Assembly: GCF_021917145.1 (NCBI RefSeq)
Contig: NC_061081.1
Location: 1,966,562 to 2,030,561, forward strand
Reading direction: 5' to 3'
DNA from: Hypomesus transpacificus
Taxonomy: Eukaryota > Chordata > Actinopteri > Osmeriformes > Osmeridae
DNA length: 64,000 nt
Every line of letters begins with the position of its first letter. Within the stretch, counting starts at the first letter, position 1. A model generated the notes under the pieces. The model had not been told where the DNA came from, ran no database searches, and worked only from the letters and a program-made list of their open reading frames with translations. Both the position numbers and the translations under genes were made by a program. Below, in pieces: positions 29,502-40,989 of this stretch.

Positions 29502-31986
29502 GCGCGCACACTCACTGGTTACAGTCCACTGAAGGATTTGTGAGGGTGAGTTTTTTTAGGATCCTAGTTACGTGGTGATAGGCCATGGATAAGTAGATAC
29601 CATCAGTACTAAGCTTTGACACATCATTGACATATATACTTGTTGTACATAGGCACTGTTGGGGTATGTATAGTCACTTTAGTAGGATAACGCCTAAGTA
29701 ATAAGCCTGTTTCAGAGTTATCTAGAGGAGGGAGAGATCACCTGTTTGGCTTAGGGTCCAAGGCCAAGCTCTTTGCTCTCATGACGCATGACGAGGGGGG
29801 AGGAGACAGGTGAGAGGAGGGATGAGCCCAGACGCTCCTTAACTCCCATCTGATTGGCGGAGAGGGAGTGTGGGGGATGGGGGACGGGCGGAAGGGAGAG
29901 AGTATGTTTAGGCCCGTGGTTCTTAACCCTGTCCTCAGGGAACCCCTGGTTGTTTTAGATGTTTCTTGGTTCCAACACACCTGATTCAAATGCATGTTCG
30001 TTACCAGGCTCCTACAGAGCTCGATAACGACCCATTTATTTGAATCTCAAACATGCAGGACAGGGGTTTCCTGAGGACAGGCTTAAGAACCGCTGGTTTA
30101 GGCTAATTTAAGAAAGAGGGGGAGAGAGAGAGAGAGAGCCCGGAGGAGGAGAGAAAGTGGTCTAAATCTCTTCCCACCTGATCTACATCCTGTTGTACCA
30201 GATCTAAATCCTGTTGTACCAGATCAGTCCGAGGCCATTTCCTCAGGTGACGTGATTGGCTAAGCACAGTGTTTCTCCAACTCTTTTGGCTTCAGTGCAC
30301 CCTTCTCTTATTTTTTCTGAATCCAAGTACCCCCTTACACCCATATTCCTATTGCAGAAATACAAATTACATTCATACAAATGATTTTATGACTTGCTCT
30401 CACATTTCTCCATTTCCCACTTCCTCCCATGTGAGAAACACTAGCTTAGAATATGTTTCCCTTTCACTAGGGGGGCTTGACATTGAGGCTCCGATACGTT
30501 GCCTGGGTTACAGCGTGTGTGCAGCTTTTGACTGTGCACTCCAATTGGTTCTCCTTCGCTGGGATCTCTGACATCCGAGATGAAGAAGCATCCATGACTC
30601 TGGTGACCATCTTACCGTGCTGTTCCCAGGGCCGTGACATCATCAGTGACAACCGGACAGTAGTCATTGAATCTGATGTCAGATGAGTGAGTTCTGGGAT
30701 AAAGGAAGGAAGGGAAGGAGAGGAGAATTCATTTAGGGGCCCAAGGGCGGTAAAGATTGAAGATGAAACCTGCCTTCTCTCACCCCTTGCTGGTGGAGGG
30801 CTGCTCCGACCCTCTGGCTCCGCCTGCTTCCTAACAGGGCCGCTTCACATCCTGGTCCTCGGCTTGTGGTTCCAAGGTTCCCACGGGTCCTTGATGTCTT
30901 TGAAAGTTAGTGATTTTGAGGGGGAGACAATCAAGGCCCTGAACGTTTTGGGAAAATAGACATAAATAGAAGTTCTTGAATTGATTTTGTGCAAGAATAG
31001 AAATAGGAAGTGGTGTGCTGTGTTGGAGAAGGCAAGAGACGGCGTCATCTCTCAGCACTGTTGCAGCACGATGTGAGAAGCGATCAAACGTTCGAGCCTT
31101 TTCATCGTCTGTGGTCTCCAGTAAAGCGTGCTAGATCTCATTATAAAGATTCTCAGTGCCGTAACAGTAATTATCCTTGATCTGTGTCTCAAACGATGCC
31201 GCGCTGGGTCCTTGAATCTGAGAGAACTGGCTTTGGAAAGAGCTTGAAAAGTCCTTGAATTTGGACGTTTAAGAAGGTGTGGGAACCTTGAAATTGCTCA
31301 TGGCAATTGTCTCCCTGTCATGAATAGCTGCAGCTGTTGCCACTTTTGTTTGCTGGTTTGATGTTGACCTTGTTGTTAGGTGATCAGCGAGTGTGTTACA
31401 GTTGCCATGGTTAAAATAACCATGTGGGTTGCTAGGTGAGAGAGTCAAACCCTGGGAAGGAGGATCACCTGCTCGCACATGCGCACACCACCTCTTATGT
31501 GGTGTTCAAGAATGTAGTAGAACGAGCCGTGTGTTGTCGGCGTGACAGGACGCGACCTCAATGGCGAGCGCTGCCGCTCATCTAACCCTCCTCACACTGC
31601 CCCCCCTCCATCCCATAATACTGTCTGCGCCCTATCATGGGTTGCTTGCCGCTAAGGCTACAGTCGTGGGTTTTCACGGAGACCTCTCTCCTGAAGGATC
31701 AAAGTATTAAAACCCACTGACCCCCAAATTTCTCTCTCCCCCCCCCTCCCCCCCCTTGCAGGAGCTGCGTACCAACGCCCCCCGCTACAGCAAAGGCTCG
31801 TACAACGACTTCAGCTACATCTCCAACAACAACCGCGAGGGCGTGGCCATGAGGAAGGGCGAGCACCTGGGCGAGTTCAACCTGGGCTCCACCATCGTGT
31901 TGCTCTTCGAGGCCCCCAGGGACTTTGCCTTCAACCTGAAGGCGGGCCAGAAGATCCGCTACGGGGAGCCCCTGGGCTCCATGTGA
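12477..31986 (+). CDS. pisd: Phosphatidylserine decarboxylase, mitochondrial isoform
   Basis: PISD makes phosphatidylethanolamine from phosphatidylserine at the inner mitochondrial membrane. Exons are 12477-12541, 13234-13286, 13767-13942, 27620-27856, 28075-28216, 28829-28978, 29124-29284 and 31762-31986, giving 402 residues (human form about 409). The first three exons give an Arg-rich presequence and one membrane segment ([14 protein letters not shown]). The catalytic part contains SPADG (Asp182), DYHCFHSP (His257, His260) and the self-cleavage motif LGST (369-372), where the serine becomes the pyruvoyl group and splits beta from alpha chain. [12 protein letters not shown] and [10 protein letters not shown] are strongly conserved. 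All junctions are GT-AG with consistent phase. The third and fourth coding exons are 13.7 kb apart because the alternative 5' exons lie between them. Confidence 0.95.
13495..13508 (+). promoter_or_regulatory. CTCF-like motif in pisd intron 2
   Basis: TCAGAAGGGGGCAG matches the CTCF core at 12 of 14 positions by eye. A weaker match (CCAGCAGGGGACAG) is at 14,395-14,408. Both point the same way as the motif at 12,377. Occupancy is not shown. Confidence 0.3.
13943..18239 (+). other. pisd intron, mitochondrial 5' part
   Basis: No further coding exon is supported. A (GT)n tract lies at 14,480-14,516, and (TGTC)n-like repeats at about 14,266-14,338. At about 17,860-17,912 a sequence like CATTTATTCAGCACATGCTTTCATCCAAAG resembles a very common teleost dispersed repeat. 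Open frames around 15,670-16,250 have no recognisable product. Confidence 0.45.
18240..18597 (+). promoter_or_regulatory. pisd: Second pisd promoter region and alternative first exon
   Basis: This GA- and GC-rich block, with CpGs and two (GA)n runs (about 18,380-18,405 and 18,474-18,498), precedes an ATG at 18,548. The coding exon 18,548-18,597 ends in an AAATG|GTGAGA donor. The 17-residue peptide [17 protein letters not shown] (last codon completed by the next exon) parallels the alternative human PISD start, MMCQSEARQ...AAKW. The upstream frame is open but has no ATG, so 18,548 is the chosen start. Confidence 0.75.
18548..31986 (+). CDS. pisd: Phosphatidylserine decarboxylase, alternative N-terminal isoform
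   Basis: Exons 18548-18597 and 24486-24651 replace the three mitochondrial exons and join the shared exon at 27620 in phase 0. The product is 376 residues, against about 375 for the matching human isoform. The second exon encodes [20 protein letters not shown] followed by a hydrophobic stretch ([15 protein letters not shown]) and VGWRPTSR, almost identical to the human alternative N-terminus as I recall it. The N-terminus lacks the GGGY-type mitochondrial anchor. In mammals this splice form has been reported to target lipid droplets, and the hydrophobic hairpin fits a monolayer-bound protein. Catalytic motifs are those of the other isoform. Tissue use is not visible from sequence. Confidence 0.85.
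20218..20423. mobile_element. Short inverted-repeat element with Tc1/mariner-like ends
   Basis: The left end ACTGTGCAGAAGTCTTAGGC and the right end read on the other strand (ACTGTGCAATAGCCTTAAAC) match at about 15 of 20 positions. The 160-bp centre is AT-rich and non-coding. The ends resemble a known Tc1/mariner-type terminus, but no flanking TA duplication is visible, so the superfamily is tentative. Confidence 0.45.
20940..21231. repeat. Minisatellite, 56-bp unit, five copies
   Basis: The unit begins CTAGGGCACAGCCGGACCCT and ends GGCTGCTGGCCA. Starts at 21,008, 21,064, 21,120 and 21,176 are exactly 56 bp apart. The first copy (from 20,940) carries an extra 12-bp CCGGACC duplication. GC content is far above the surrounding intron. 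Confidence 0.9.
21985..22078 (+). repeat. Diverged retroelement 3' tail
   Basis: ATGTACCTTCCTGCCACAG... and TGCATGGCAAAAAACCCTGA, ending in TTCTGAT, match the layout of the elements at 1,722 (inverted) and 62,930 (same strand), with many differences. This is an older copy. Confidence 0.55.
23279..23346. repeat. G-rich 15-bp tandem repeat
   Basis: GGCCCTGAGGGGGGG repeats about four times. The G7 runs could form a G-quadruplex on the + strand. Confidence 0.8.
24652..27619 (+). other. pisd intron before the first shared exon
   Basis: This intron is rich in simple repeats: (TG)n at about 24,716-24,752 and 25,074-25,104, (CCCT/CCTT)n at about 25,548-25,672 and interrupted (CA)n at about 26,484-26,564. 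The stretch 25,900-27,200 is GC-rich but has no coding exon I can support. Confidence 0.45.
28221..28672. repeat. CT-rich minisatellite in a pisd intron
   Basis: About 450 bp is built from variants of CTCTCCTCTATCTAATACTC, with a higher-order unit of about 60 bp that alternates CTATCTAATAC and CTATATAATAC. It fills most of the 612-bp intron between exons ending 28,216 and starting 28,829. Confidence 0.85.
29310..29492. repeat. (CT)n microsatellite in a pisd intron
   Basis: This is near-pure CT with CATT interruptions, starting 25 bp after the donor at 29,284. Confidence 0.9.
29914..30095. mobile_element. hAT MITE with 8-bp target duplication
   Basis: The element is 182 bp. The left end CCGTGGTTCTTAACCCTGTCC and the right end on the other strand (CAGCGGTTCTTAAGCCTGTCC) are matching terminal inverted repeats. 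It is flanked by GTTTAGGC at 29,906-29,913 and again at 30,096-30,103, a perfect 8-bp duplication, the hallmark of hAT insertion. No coding frame is inside. It lies in the pisd intron before the last exon. Confidence 0.8.
30267..30443. mobile_element. Second hAT-like MITE, older
   Basis: The element is 177 bp. The left end CAGTGTTTCTC matches TAGTGTTTCTC read from the right end on the other strand. Flanks GCTAAGCA (30,259-30,266) and GCTTAGAA (30,444-30,451) agree at six of eight bases, a decayed target duplication. It lies 171 bp after the element ending at 30,095 but belongs to a different family. Confidence 0.6.
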
Positions 31987-32534
31987 CCGGGCCTCACGGG
32001 GGTGGGGGGAGTCGTCTACCGCGAGGACGGACTGACTGTCGGCGCGTCCGGCGAGCTGTGGAGCGCGGCAGGCGGACTTGCGCACGGGCGACGAATCCAT
32101 GCGGACTGGCACGCCTCGTACCGCAGGGAGAGGAAGAGGACGTGTCGTGATGCTCGCTCGCACGCACACACACACACGCATCGCCACTGACTCATTTGCA
32201 CACACACATCAACCCTGAGTCGCTCGCAATAGACACACGCGCACACCGATGACTCGCTCCGAGCAGACGCGCTCGCGCGCACCATCCCCACGTCTGTTGG
32301 ACATCTCCGTTCATCTGCAGGGGGGTTTCAGTCGCTATCACATTCTTTCAGTTGTACGTTCAACTGCAAAGGACGCGCTGTACATAGACTGACGAAGTTC
32401 AAACTCACAGCAACTAGGTTTACCATGAAAACTAACACATAGCTTTTTATTTTTGTTATTTTGTTATTTACCCATAATGCCTTTTTCGTCAGGGGTCTCC
32501 TCCTCAGGGGAGATGTTCCGACTTGAGATGACAG

Positions 32535-32566
<32 letters not shown>

Positions 32567-34060
32567 ATACACACATACACCATGAAGAAAGAATGTACCA
32601 GATACTTTATATACCCAACATTCTCTCCCTCAACTCTGAAATGCCTTCCTCCTCTCCTCAGTCTGTCACGCACTTTCCCCATCCAAGTCGGCTTTTACTC
32701 CACCCCCCACACCCCCATCCCCCCTACTCACCCACCCTCCACTACCCCCCCCACCCAACCTGAAGGATCTCTGACTGAGGACTCCCTCACCTAGACAGAG
32801 GGGGACAGCAGGTGGAGGAGGAAGATGAGATGAGAGGGACTGTCCGGGAATGTTCTGTCTGATCTCTCCGCCCTCTCAGCCATGCATCGTCTTAGCCCAC
32901 CTTGACCCTGAGGTGCTACTAACCCTGTCATGCACTAACCCTCCGTAGAGCTGCCAGGGTCAGTCAGCCCTGCCATCCACCGTATCCCAGCCCCACATGG
33001 GCAGCGGCTGCTGCAAAGTCTTGAAATAGACTGGAGGTTCCTTTGTTTTAGCGGACGAGGAGGATGTTGAGGAAGACTTCTTGAGTGAGGGGCAGCCGTT
33101 TCTGTGGTGATTGATGATGATGTTGATGATGCTAATAATGACGATGATGACGTGTGTTTACCCATCCAAACCATTGAGAGTAAAGCCTGCCCTATTTGTC
33201 TCCTGCACAATTCCTGCCTGACCTTTAGAGCTGATCTCTCCCCCCCCCCCAACTGCCTTGGCAATGACTAAAATACAGGCGTGCCAGCCAGCCAGCCAGC
33301 CCACACAGTGGAGTCAGCAGTTAGGGGGAAACATGGCACTGGAGGGAGCTCTCCATTCTTCCATCCAGTGGGCGGGGCTTCTGATCTAGAATCAACCCTT
33401 TAAACCAGATGGGCCAATGGTGTTCCAGCCTGGAAGAGGAGTAGCTGATTATTGTGAAGCTTTCCCAGGTCACCAATACCCAGGGCTCAGATTATCACAG
33501 CTACGATCTTCTTCTGTACGACGGTTTATTTTTTACTTTTTATGTTTTGTTCTTCTAGTAGTGCCAAAAATTATTTTTGGGTTATTGTATTTTCAATTGT
33601 CTTTCTTTTTTTCTTTTTTTTTTGATGGATTGTTTTTGGTTGTTAAAGGTGTTGACTTGTCTTCACTGCGTTCTCGTTGTGTTGCTGCTCAGCTTCACTG
33701 CTGGAGCGTCTTAGGGGAGGACACTTCACGCTCTAACCTATTCTAAAAAGGAACTCACAATTTTGAACTTTGACCTCTGGCCGAACGGTGAATACAGAAT
33801 GTGGGCTGGGTTAGGGTGATTTGGGGTCGAGGGGGGTCATTTATCTTTTGGTTACACCAAAACGCCCCTGACTACTTTGCCACAGAAACCAAACACCAGG
33901 AGGATGTCTCCTAGCAACAGCCCTGTTGCACACTTGTTTTTCTATGTCCATTGTAATATACTTGAATCATGTGACTCATTCTACACTGCATAGATTTTAA
34001 TCTCAAAGTAGTTTGAAAGAAAAAAAAGAAGCAAGAAACATGTCATTAATAAATTTTTGC
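31987..34060 (+). other. pisd: pisd 3' UTR
   Basis: An AATAAA at 34,048-34,053 is the best polyadenylation signal after the pisd stop and implies a 3' UTR of about 2 kb. It includes a (CA)n tract at about 32,545-32,577. No coding exon is seen. Confidence 0.55.
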
Positions 34061-35440
34061 GTATTCTTAAAAAAACAAACGTGGTGTGTGTGGGTGTCCG
34101 TGTGTCTGTCCACAGGGCAGAGAAAAGATGTACTTCACACATGATGGGATTAGAGCTGCTCCGGAAACCTAAACCCCTGCACTGATATATCTAGGACTTG
34201 TATGGTACATGCGGAGGGGAACGCAGTGACACAGTCATTTTCAGTTCAAACAGACTTCTACTCATCATTCTGGGATGAGGGAGCAGTTCCCTTTTGGGAC
34301 TGACCCTGGAACAGTCATGTCTCAACAGAGGAGGGCCAGGTCTGAGGCTGACCCGTATCAGGTCTGAGGCTGACCCGTATCAGGTCTGAGGCTGACCCGT
34401 ATCAGGTCTGAGGCTGACCCCTCTTCAAAGCCCCGCTATATTTTGATACGCTTCAAATGCTTCCCTCGCATCCTTAGCAGGAAAAGGCGCGAGTGGATTG
34501 TCTACGGCAGAGATTCTCAAGGGTTGAGAGGAAAGCAGGTTGGAAGGTAGCATTTTCCACAGTATTCAGACAGGACCAATGTGTGTCCTTGTATCTTTAC
34601 CTTGTATTTTAACCTACCGCCTCCCCCTGCTGGTTGAGGCAGGGTATTGCTCTGACCTCCATTCAGAGAGATGGGTCAGTGAAGGATCAGTTAGACAGAA
34701 CAGAAGCAATGTTCTTTTTAAGTCTACACACTAGCCTGTGGGGTCTTAGCTGCAGAACCCTGTATATGTTTGACTTTTCCACATGTGCCAGTTTTCTGTT
34801 GCTTGGGTGCTTACAAAAATCCCAAGAGAAAAGAAAGTTTAATTTAACTAAGCTAATTATACCTTGTTTTTTCTTTTTAGTCGTGTGCTATAGTACGTAA
34901 CTCCATGGTCATGGGAATGTACTTTTCCCATGAAACACACCTTTGTGATTCAGGCATTGGAGACATAGTTCCCTGAGGAGTCAGTGAAACAGGAAGTCCA
35001 GCCTCCCCATCCTCTGAGGGAGGGGCGAGGAGGGAGGGGGAGGGTGGCACACTGATAGCAATGTTTGTTCACTGAAGTCATGGACTAGGATAGGTGGAGA
35101 GGTCTGGCTGTGGGGAGCAAGGTAAAAACAAGGCATTGTGGTTAACGTTCAAGTGCTCTCTCTCTCTATCACACCACACCTAGCTGCACCCAGATACCTG
35201 GATGAACATCAGACAAATCCAGGGTCAAACACACAGGGAGGGGGGGGGGGGGTCGTGTTTGAAGTTTCACAGACACTGGGTGAGGGGGTTTCCTAAACAG
35301 ACAGGACTGGGAGGCATTACTGGTAGCCATGGCACATACACCTTAATAACTCAGTAAGCCAGCCAAGCAGGTAGGTCACCAGCCAGCCAACGAGCCAGCC
35401 ACGCAGGTAGGCAACCACACCCTCTCTGGGTTTCGTCTTG
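34061..35440. other. Spacer between pisd and cysrt1
   Basis: It contains a 22-bp tandem repeat (AGGTCTGAGGCTGACCCGTA plus TC) at 34,338-34,420, with four copies, the last one partial. A CTCF-like core sits on the minus strand at about 34,621-34,634. No gene is seen. Confidence 0.5.
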
Positions 35441-36368
35441 GTTTGAGGGGGTGTGGTTAGAAGCCTCCCAGCCCTCCATGCACACACAGGAGGAGCGCTG
35501 TTCACCTGAGGGGCAGGACCAGCTGCTACCTCAGACTTCACTAACGACGCACCAGGCTACAGGTGTGACTGGATCCCTGCACACCAGGCTTTTCACCGAA
35601 AGGATCTCTCCCAGGCACCAGAACACCAGATTACCAGACTTCCGGAGGGTTCCGGACACAGCTACCCGTCCACCGGAGGACGAGACAGATGAGATGAGAT
35701 ACCAGACGAGATGGCAGAGCGTGGAGTAACTGACTACTAAGGAATTGTTCCCGCTGAAAAGTGAGTAGCCAGAGCTGGTGTTCTCCAGGGGGGGACTAGC
35801 CCTGCCTGCCTTTGTGAGAAGGCTTTAGTGGAACTGAAGTCAACTGTACTCTAAAAAGACATGGCTGAAAAGAAAAGCTTTTGAATGTCAACTTTTGGGG
35901 ATTGTATGAAAGTAATGTTATTGTTGTGTAAGGGAAACAGAGCAATCGTAGTTGGGAGCCGAGCCTCAGTTTGCCTCAGAGCTTATAAGATCGTGAGTGA
36001 AGAGAGGGGATAAAAACAGGGATATGTGAAGAGATGAGTGACTTTTTAAGACTGCTTTCAGAATGATTTATAATCCTTTCTCTCGAAGTGGTTTCAATAC
36101 AGTCCCAAAGCAGCACAAAATGAAAGCCTTTCGTTCTCACAGTAAGAAATGTGCATGTGGTCATGCTGTCATTCTTCAATGCTTTTTAATCTCCCCCCCC
36201 CCCCAGAGGTTATTTGAGGAGGAGAGATCAGGTCAAAGAGGGTTCCGGAACAGAACAGTGACTCAGCGGACCATCCGAGTTTCACAACTCCCAACATCAG
36301 AATCAGGAGTGACAGGTTGTGACCTCTCCTGTTCAGAGTTCCACACCCTTCTCCGAAATTCCAGCGCC

Positions 36369-36653
36369 ATGAATGTATCCCTGGACAACCCTTACGGCAA
36401 CGTGACCATCCCCCGTGCCAAGCTGAAGAGCGCAGATGACAGCACGGTCATCGTTAACCCCATGGCCCTGGAGTCCACATACAACGCCAAGGCCTCCCAA
36501 AACCCCTACGCAGCCGACCCAGCGGCGAACGGCGAGTCGGCCCAGGGCCCGCCCGGGTACGACGGCAGGAAGTCGTACACGGTGAGGGACGACGAGGAAG
36601 AGGAGGTGGGCCGCTGTCCCGCCTGCTGCTACCGCTGCAGACGGAAGAAGTGA
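36369..36653 (+). CDS. cysrt1: Cysteine-rich tail protein 1 homologue
   Basis: The product is 94 residues. The N-terminus NPYGNVTIPRAKLKS matches human CYSRT1 NPYAHISIPRAHLRP, and the C-terminus is a cysteine cluster (CPACCYRCRRKK), shorter than the human tail. A second SQNPYAADPA motif is at about 60. The cluster beside basic residues suggests palmitoylation and membrane attachment, which is inference. The ATG at 36369 has a good context (gcgccATGA) and no in-frame ATG lies upstream in the exon. A non-coding first exon probably ends at the AAAA|GTGAGT donor near 35,760, and the coding exon begins after the C-tract acceptor near 36,207. rnf224 next door repeats the human 9q34.3 arrangement, which supports the call. 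Confidence 0.75.
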   Translation: MNVSLDNPYGNVTIPRAKLKSADDSTVIVNPMALESTYNAKASQNPYAADPAANGESAQGPPGYDGRKSYTVRDDEEEEVGRCPACCYRCRRKK

Positions 36654-37944
36654 ATGGTCAACCCTCCTCCCCGCCACGGCCCGGTCCCAAACACACCAGG
36701 ACTGCTTCCTCCTTCCCTCGTTTCCTTCCTCCCTTTCTCCCCTCCTGAAGACGACTTCTGTCGTCGTGCCATCAGATCATGTCCGATGAGGGACCTCACC
36801 CAGGAAAGGAGGGAGGGAGGAAGCCTTGTCATTCCACCAGGATCCGGAGCAACCCTGCCACCATAAACCTCTCCTGGGAAGCCCCACACGGTGACGGAGC
36901 AAGGACGACTGTCCAGCATGCTGTTGCCAGGGTACCACACAGGCTATCTCAGAGGCAGTGGCCAATGGGACGTTTCTCTGATCCCATAATAGAGAAAACC
37001 CGAAGAAGATCAAATGGATGTAAGCCTGCAACATGGCACTCTCGCAAAGACGTTCCAAAAGCCTCTGACTTCACAAAGACTCTATTTTTGTCTGCTATCT
37101 CTGTCAACATGACATGTCAACGTGTCCTTTATTCAGCAAATGAAAATGTTTATTTATACCTCAGCACTTTTCGCTATGAGGAAGTGTTTTACCCTGTCAG
37201 AGATTGTATGATGTCAGGACTGCTGTCATTGACCCAAATAGGGGTAGATATGAAGCACCTGTCTGTTTTAAATGTGTGGAAGACAGTTCAGAACCAATGA
37301 AGTAAATATCCGACTTGGAGAACAGCTACGTTGTTGCCTATTAGTGAGTCATTCTTGAACCAACCCATTATTAACCTTCTGGATCTAAAAAGAGAACAAG
37401 CAGAACCGGGGGAGGGAGGTCAAACTGAATGTGTTGGTTTCTGTTTTCTTCCTTCTTGGAACAGAAACACACACTCGACATTGTTTTGTATCACTGTTCC
37501 AAACTACTCAACGCGACTCTGCACTCCTCACCCGGTCCTGCTGATGACTCACAATGATGCCTTTGTCAGAGTCGGCATACAATACCAGAGGCCTCTCTGA
37601 GAGTGTGTGAGTGTGTGTGTATACGTGCATGCTTGGTAGACAGCCCTTTACTGTGGACAAACAGCATGATACCGAGAGGCCTGAAGATAGACTTAAATCA
37701 GTGCTCGGTTGTTCTGACCATGTCTTACTGAGTTTGATGTATCTTTCCTGGTTTGCCCTGGGTCAATATTGATCCCTGCAGTAGAACAAGGCTGTATGGC
37801 CCGTGTCTCTCCTCTGGTACCTCCTGCTCAGCTCCTGGAGGAGGAGGCACTGAGGCACTGCTTGCATGGCAGACAGTCTGTTCTCACTGTCGAGCACCAT
37901 CACACTCCAAGCAAGGTGCTGTTTATCCCATCCTAGCTCCAAGA

Positions 37945-37980
<36 letters not shown>

Positions 37981-38060
37981 CTATCCCCAAATGCACAACT
38001 TCAAATGTTTTTATGATGAAGCTGCAGCTGCTGATGAAATAAAAATGCAATCGATACGTA
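36654..38060 (+). other. cysrt1: cysrt1 3' UTR
   Basis: An AATAAA at 38,038-38,043 implies a 1.4-kb 3' UTR. An (AT)n tract lies at about 37,947-37,976. Confidence 0.5.
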
Positions 38061-39694
38061 GAATGTGATTTTCTGTCAGTGTTTGAATGTGGGGATACTG
38101 TAATAGGCCTGCTTTGGGTGAGGTTAAGCCCTGATTAGGTCCTGGTTTGTCCTCCTGGTTTAAGACCTGTTTGAAGTCTTGTTCACACCAGTCTCTAATG
38201 AAAAACATTCACATGCAGTCTTTGGTCCACAAGTACAAACGTAGGAAGTCACGTGGTTATGACGGCAAGAGCAATAGAACCGGTTTGGGCAAAGCTGAGA
38301 GAGAGAGAGACGGGGAGAGAGAGAGAGATGGAGGGAGAGAGAGAGAGAGAGATGGAGAGAAAGGGGGAGAGAGAGAGAAAAAAAGAGTGGTACATGGCAG
38401 GTCGCTTTTCACTGCCCGGCTCTCTATAACCTTTCCAAGACTTCTAAGTTTTCATTCTGTTAACAATTACCCAGAGCTGCCACTTTGTTTACAAAGGGCC
38501 ACACCCGGCGTGAACACACGGTATCAGAATGGCGGTGTGCTTCATCTAGTGCACACAAGTACAAAGACAGTGATCCAATACTCCCTAAACAAACTGAGCA
38601 AGTGTTCTCTACCTGTAACATATAGCAAACTAGGTGTGCCAAGATATGGTAAGATGATCAGGGGAATAGAGAGAAAGACTCCCAGTTCCAGCAGGTTAGG
38701 GATGCTGTTTCAGTATCTGGAGTCCCCTCCTCAGCAGATTGTCATCTCTGAGCCATTCTTTGTAGAGGATGCACGACTAGCTGAGAATGCGGGTATTTCC
38801 CAGCGTGCGTCTGTGTATGTGCTTTTGCAGAAAGGGAGGGGGAACGAGAAAGGTCGATTCTAGTCCCAGATTGAGTTCCAAGACTTCACCGCTAACAGAT
38901 CGTTAGCAAAGACGTCAGTGAGGGTTACTTCCTGTTCCAGAGAACTGTTTGCCCTGTCCTAAAACACAGCAGGTACAACAACCTTACCACTCGATCGTTC
39001 ATCCACAACACACAGTCACTGTTTCTCCTGCATAGCTTACAGTCCAATGTGAGGGCGTGGACGGACTCATACATCACTACTCTCTATCTATATATATATA
39101 TATATATCTCTTATTCCCCTCTCCTAATATGTCTTCAACGGGTTCCGGAAGGAATGAGTGAGTGACTTCTGAGAAGCCTGTTTAACAGTAACCAGTCGGA
39201 GAGCATAACTGTGACGCTGGTGTCATGGACCATGAATGTCGCTCCAAAACATTCCTGTGGAGGTTGTGATTTGGCGCTGTGATGAGAGGGAAGAGGACCA
39301 GACTGAGGGGTGGAGGACTCTGTCACCTACCTGCTCAGCCGGATCTGGGCCCGTGACGACGGGACCCGCCTGTGTTTGACACCAGGCTTACCCAGTTTCC
39401 ACGGCGATGCTGACTTGTAGAGCAGGCTATACTTGTCCTGAGGCACCCTGCCTGCGACACATCGCACGTCTGCTGTGTGTGTGTGTGTTCCTATGTTCTC
39501 GAGTGTATGTGTTGTTGTATCATCTACATTTGGTTCGTAAAGCTCAAGCGGTTCTTAAGTAACCGTGGGTATCCATGGAAACACAAAGGGTGCACATTAG
39601 TGGCCTTCTCAGAGGACAAAAAGGTTAAGCGCTCGTCAACAAGACAAAAGCTCTGATTGTGTGTGTGTGTTTCCCAGAGCTAGGGAGAGAGAGT

Positions 39695-39834
<140 letters not shown>

Positions 39835-40471
39835 GAGTCGGTAATATAAGGGATCTAGACAGAAAATAGTGGTTAGAGTGGGTGTGTTTCCTCCCACTAA
39901 TGGTTGACAGAGTCAACACAGCTAAATATAACCGCAACACAAGAGCAAGCGTCCAGCCCAGTCTGCAGCAGTAGTCCTGCTCTCCACGAACATCAACACA
40001 AACAGAGAAGACACGAAACAAACACCAAATAATGAGCCCCGGTAGCCCCCGCTGCCACCTTCACCTGTCTGCCATCCATTCATCATCTGAGTCACTCAAC
40101 CAAAACAGCAGACTGGCCAAGGTGTGTGTAGTGTGTGCGTGGCTGGGTGAGTGTGTGTCTTTGTTTATGTATCTGTGGCCTGTGCCTGTATGTGTGTGTT
40201 TTATGTACTCGTGTGTGTGTCTATTAGAGGGACACACTGTCAAATGTTGTGGCAGGATTTGAGCAGACGTCAGGGGTGGCATTTGAATAGTGACACGAGT
40301 GTGTCCCCAGCAGAGGTGGCTGCCAGCATCGCCGTCCTCGTCACTGGGGCCCAGCCCGTCCTCGTCACTGGGGCCCAGCCCGGCTGAGTGGTCACACAGC
40401 ATTCCTACACTCACAGCCTCTCCTCTTTCTTTCTCACTGTGAAAGAACAACAGCAACTAGCACACCTGAGA

Positions 40472-40507
<36 letters not shown>

Positions 40508-40989
40508 GCAAGTCAAGTTTGTTTCGGTATGGAGAGAAAAGAGACATAAGGAGGGAAGATGAGGGGGAGGTTTGTTTAAATTAGCTTGGCAGACAAAGGA
40601 TTTTAAGTGTGTGTGTGTGTATGTGTGTGTGTCTGTAAGGAAGGAAGAATAAGGGAGCATCATTAAAAAGGAATTAAATAATAGCATGCGTTTGTCATAG
40701 CTTAACTATGAGCAAGCAATTGACACCATTGCCCTTGTAGAAGTGGTAGTATTATGTATCAGCAGTAGGCTGAGTATACTTCGACCATGTGGGTAAAATC
40801 TTTATGTACTATGTATACACCTCCATTTCCCCCTAACTACACTACTGTTTCCTCTCTCCAGCATTAAAGAAGGTACCACTTACTTTCTCCATTTGCCCTT
40901 TTTGTCAACAAACAGGGTTCTCTGTTGCCACCTGCTGGCTGCAGTAACACAGTACACTCTCTCATCATTTGAGGAGTTTTTTCAAAGGT

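Noticed and set aside
36063-36368. Upstream extension of cysrt1 in the same open frame
   Set aside because: There is no ATG in the exon after the acceptor near 36,207, and homology starts at MNVSLDNPYG.
38147-38863. 238-codon open frame between cysrt1 and rnf224
   Set aside because: It begins in GA repeat, has no domain or splice signals, and the downstream part has no recognisable family. Most likely a chance frame.
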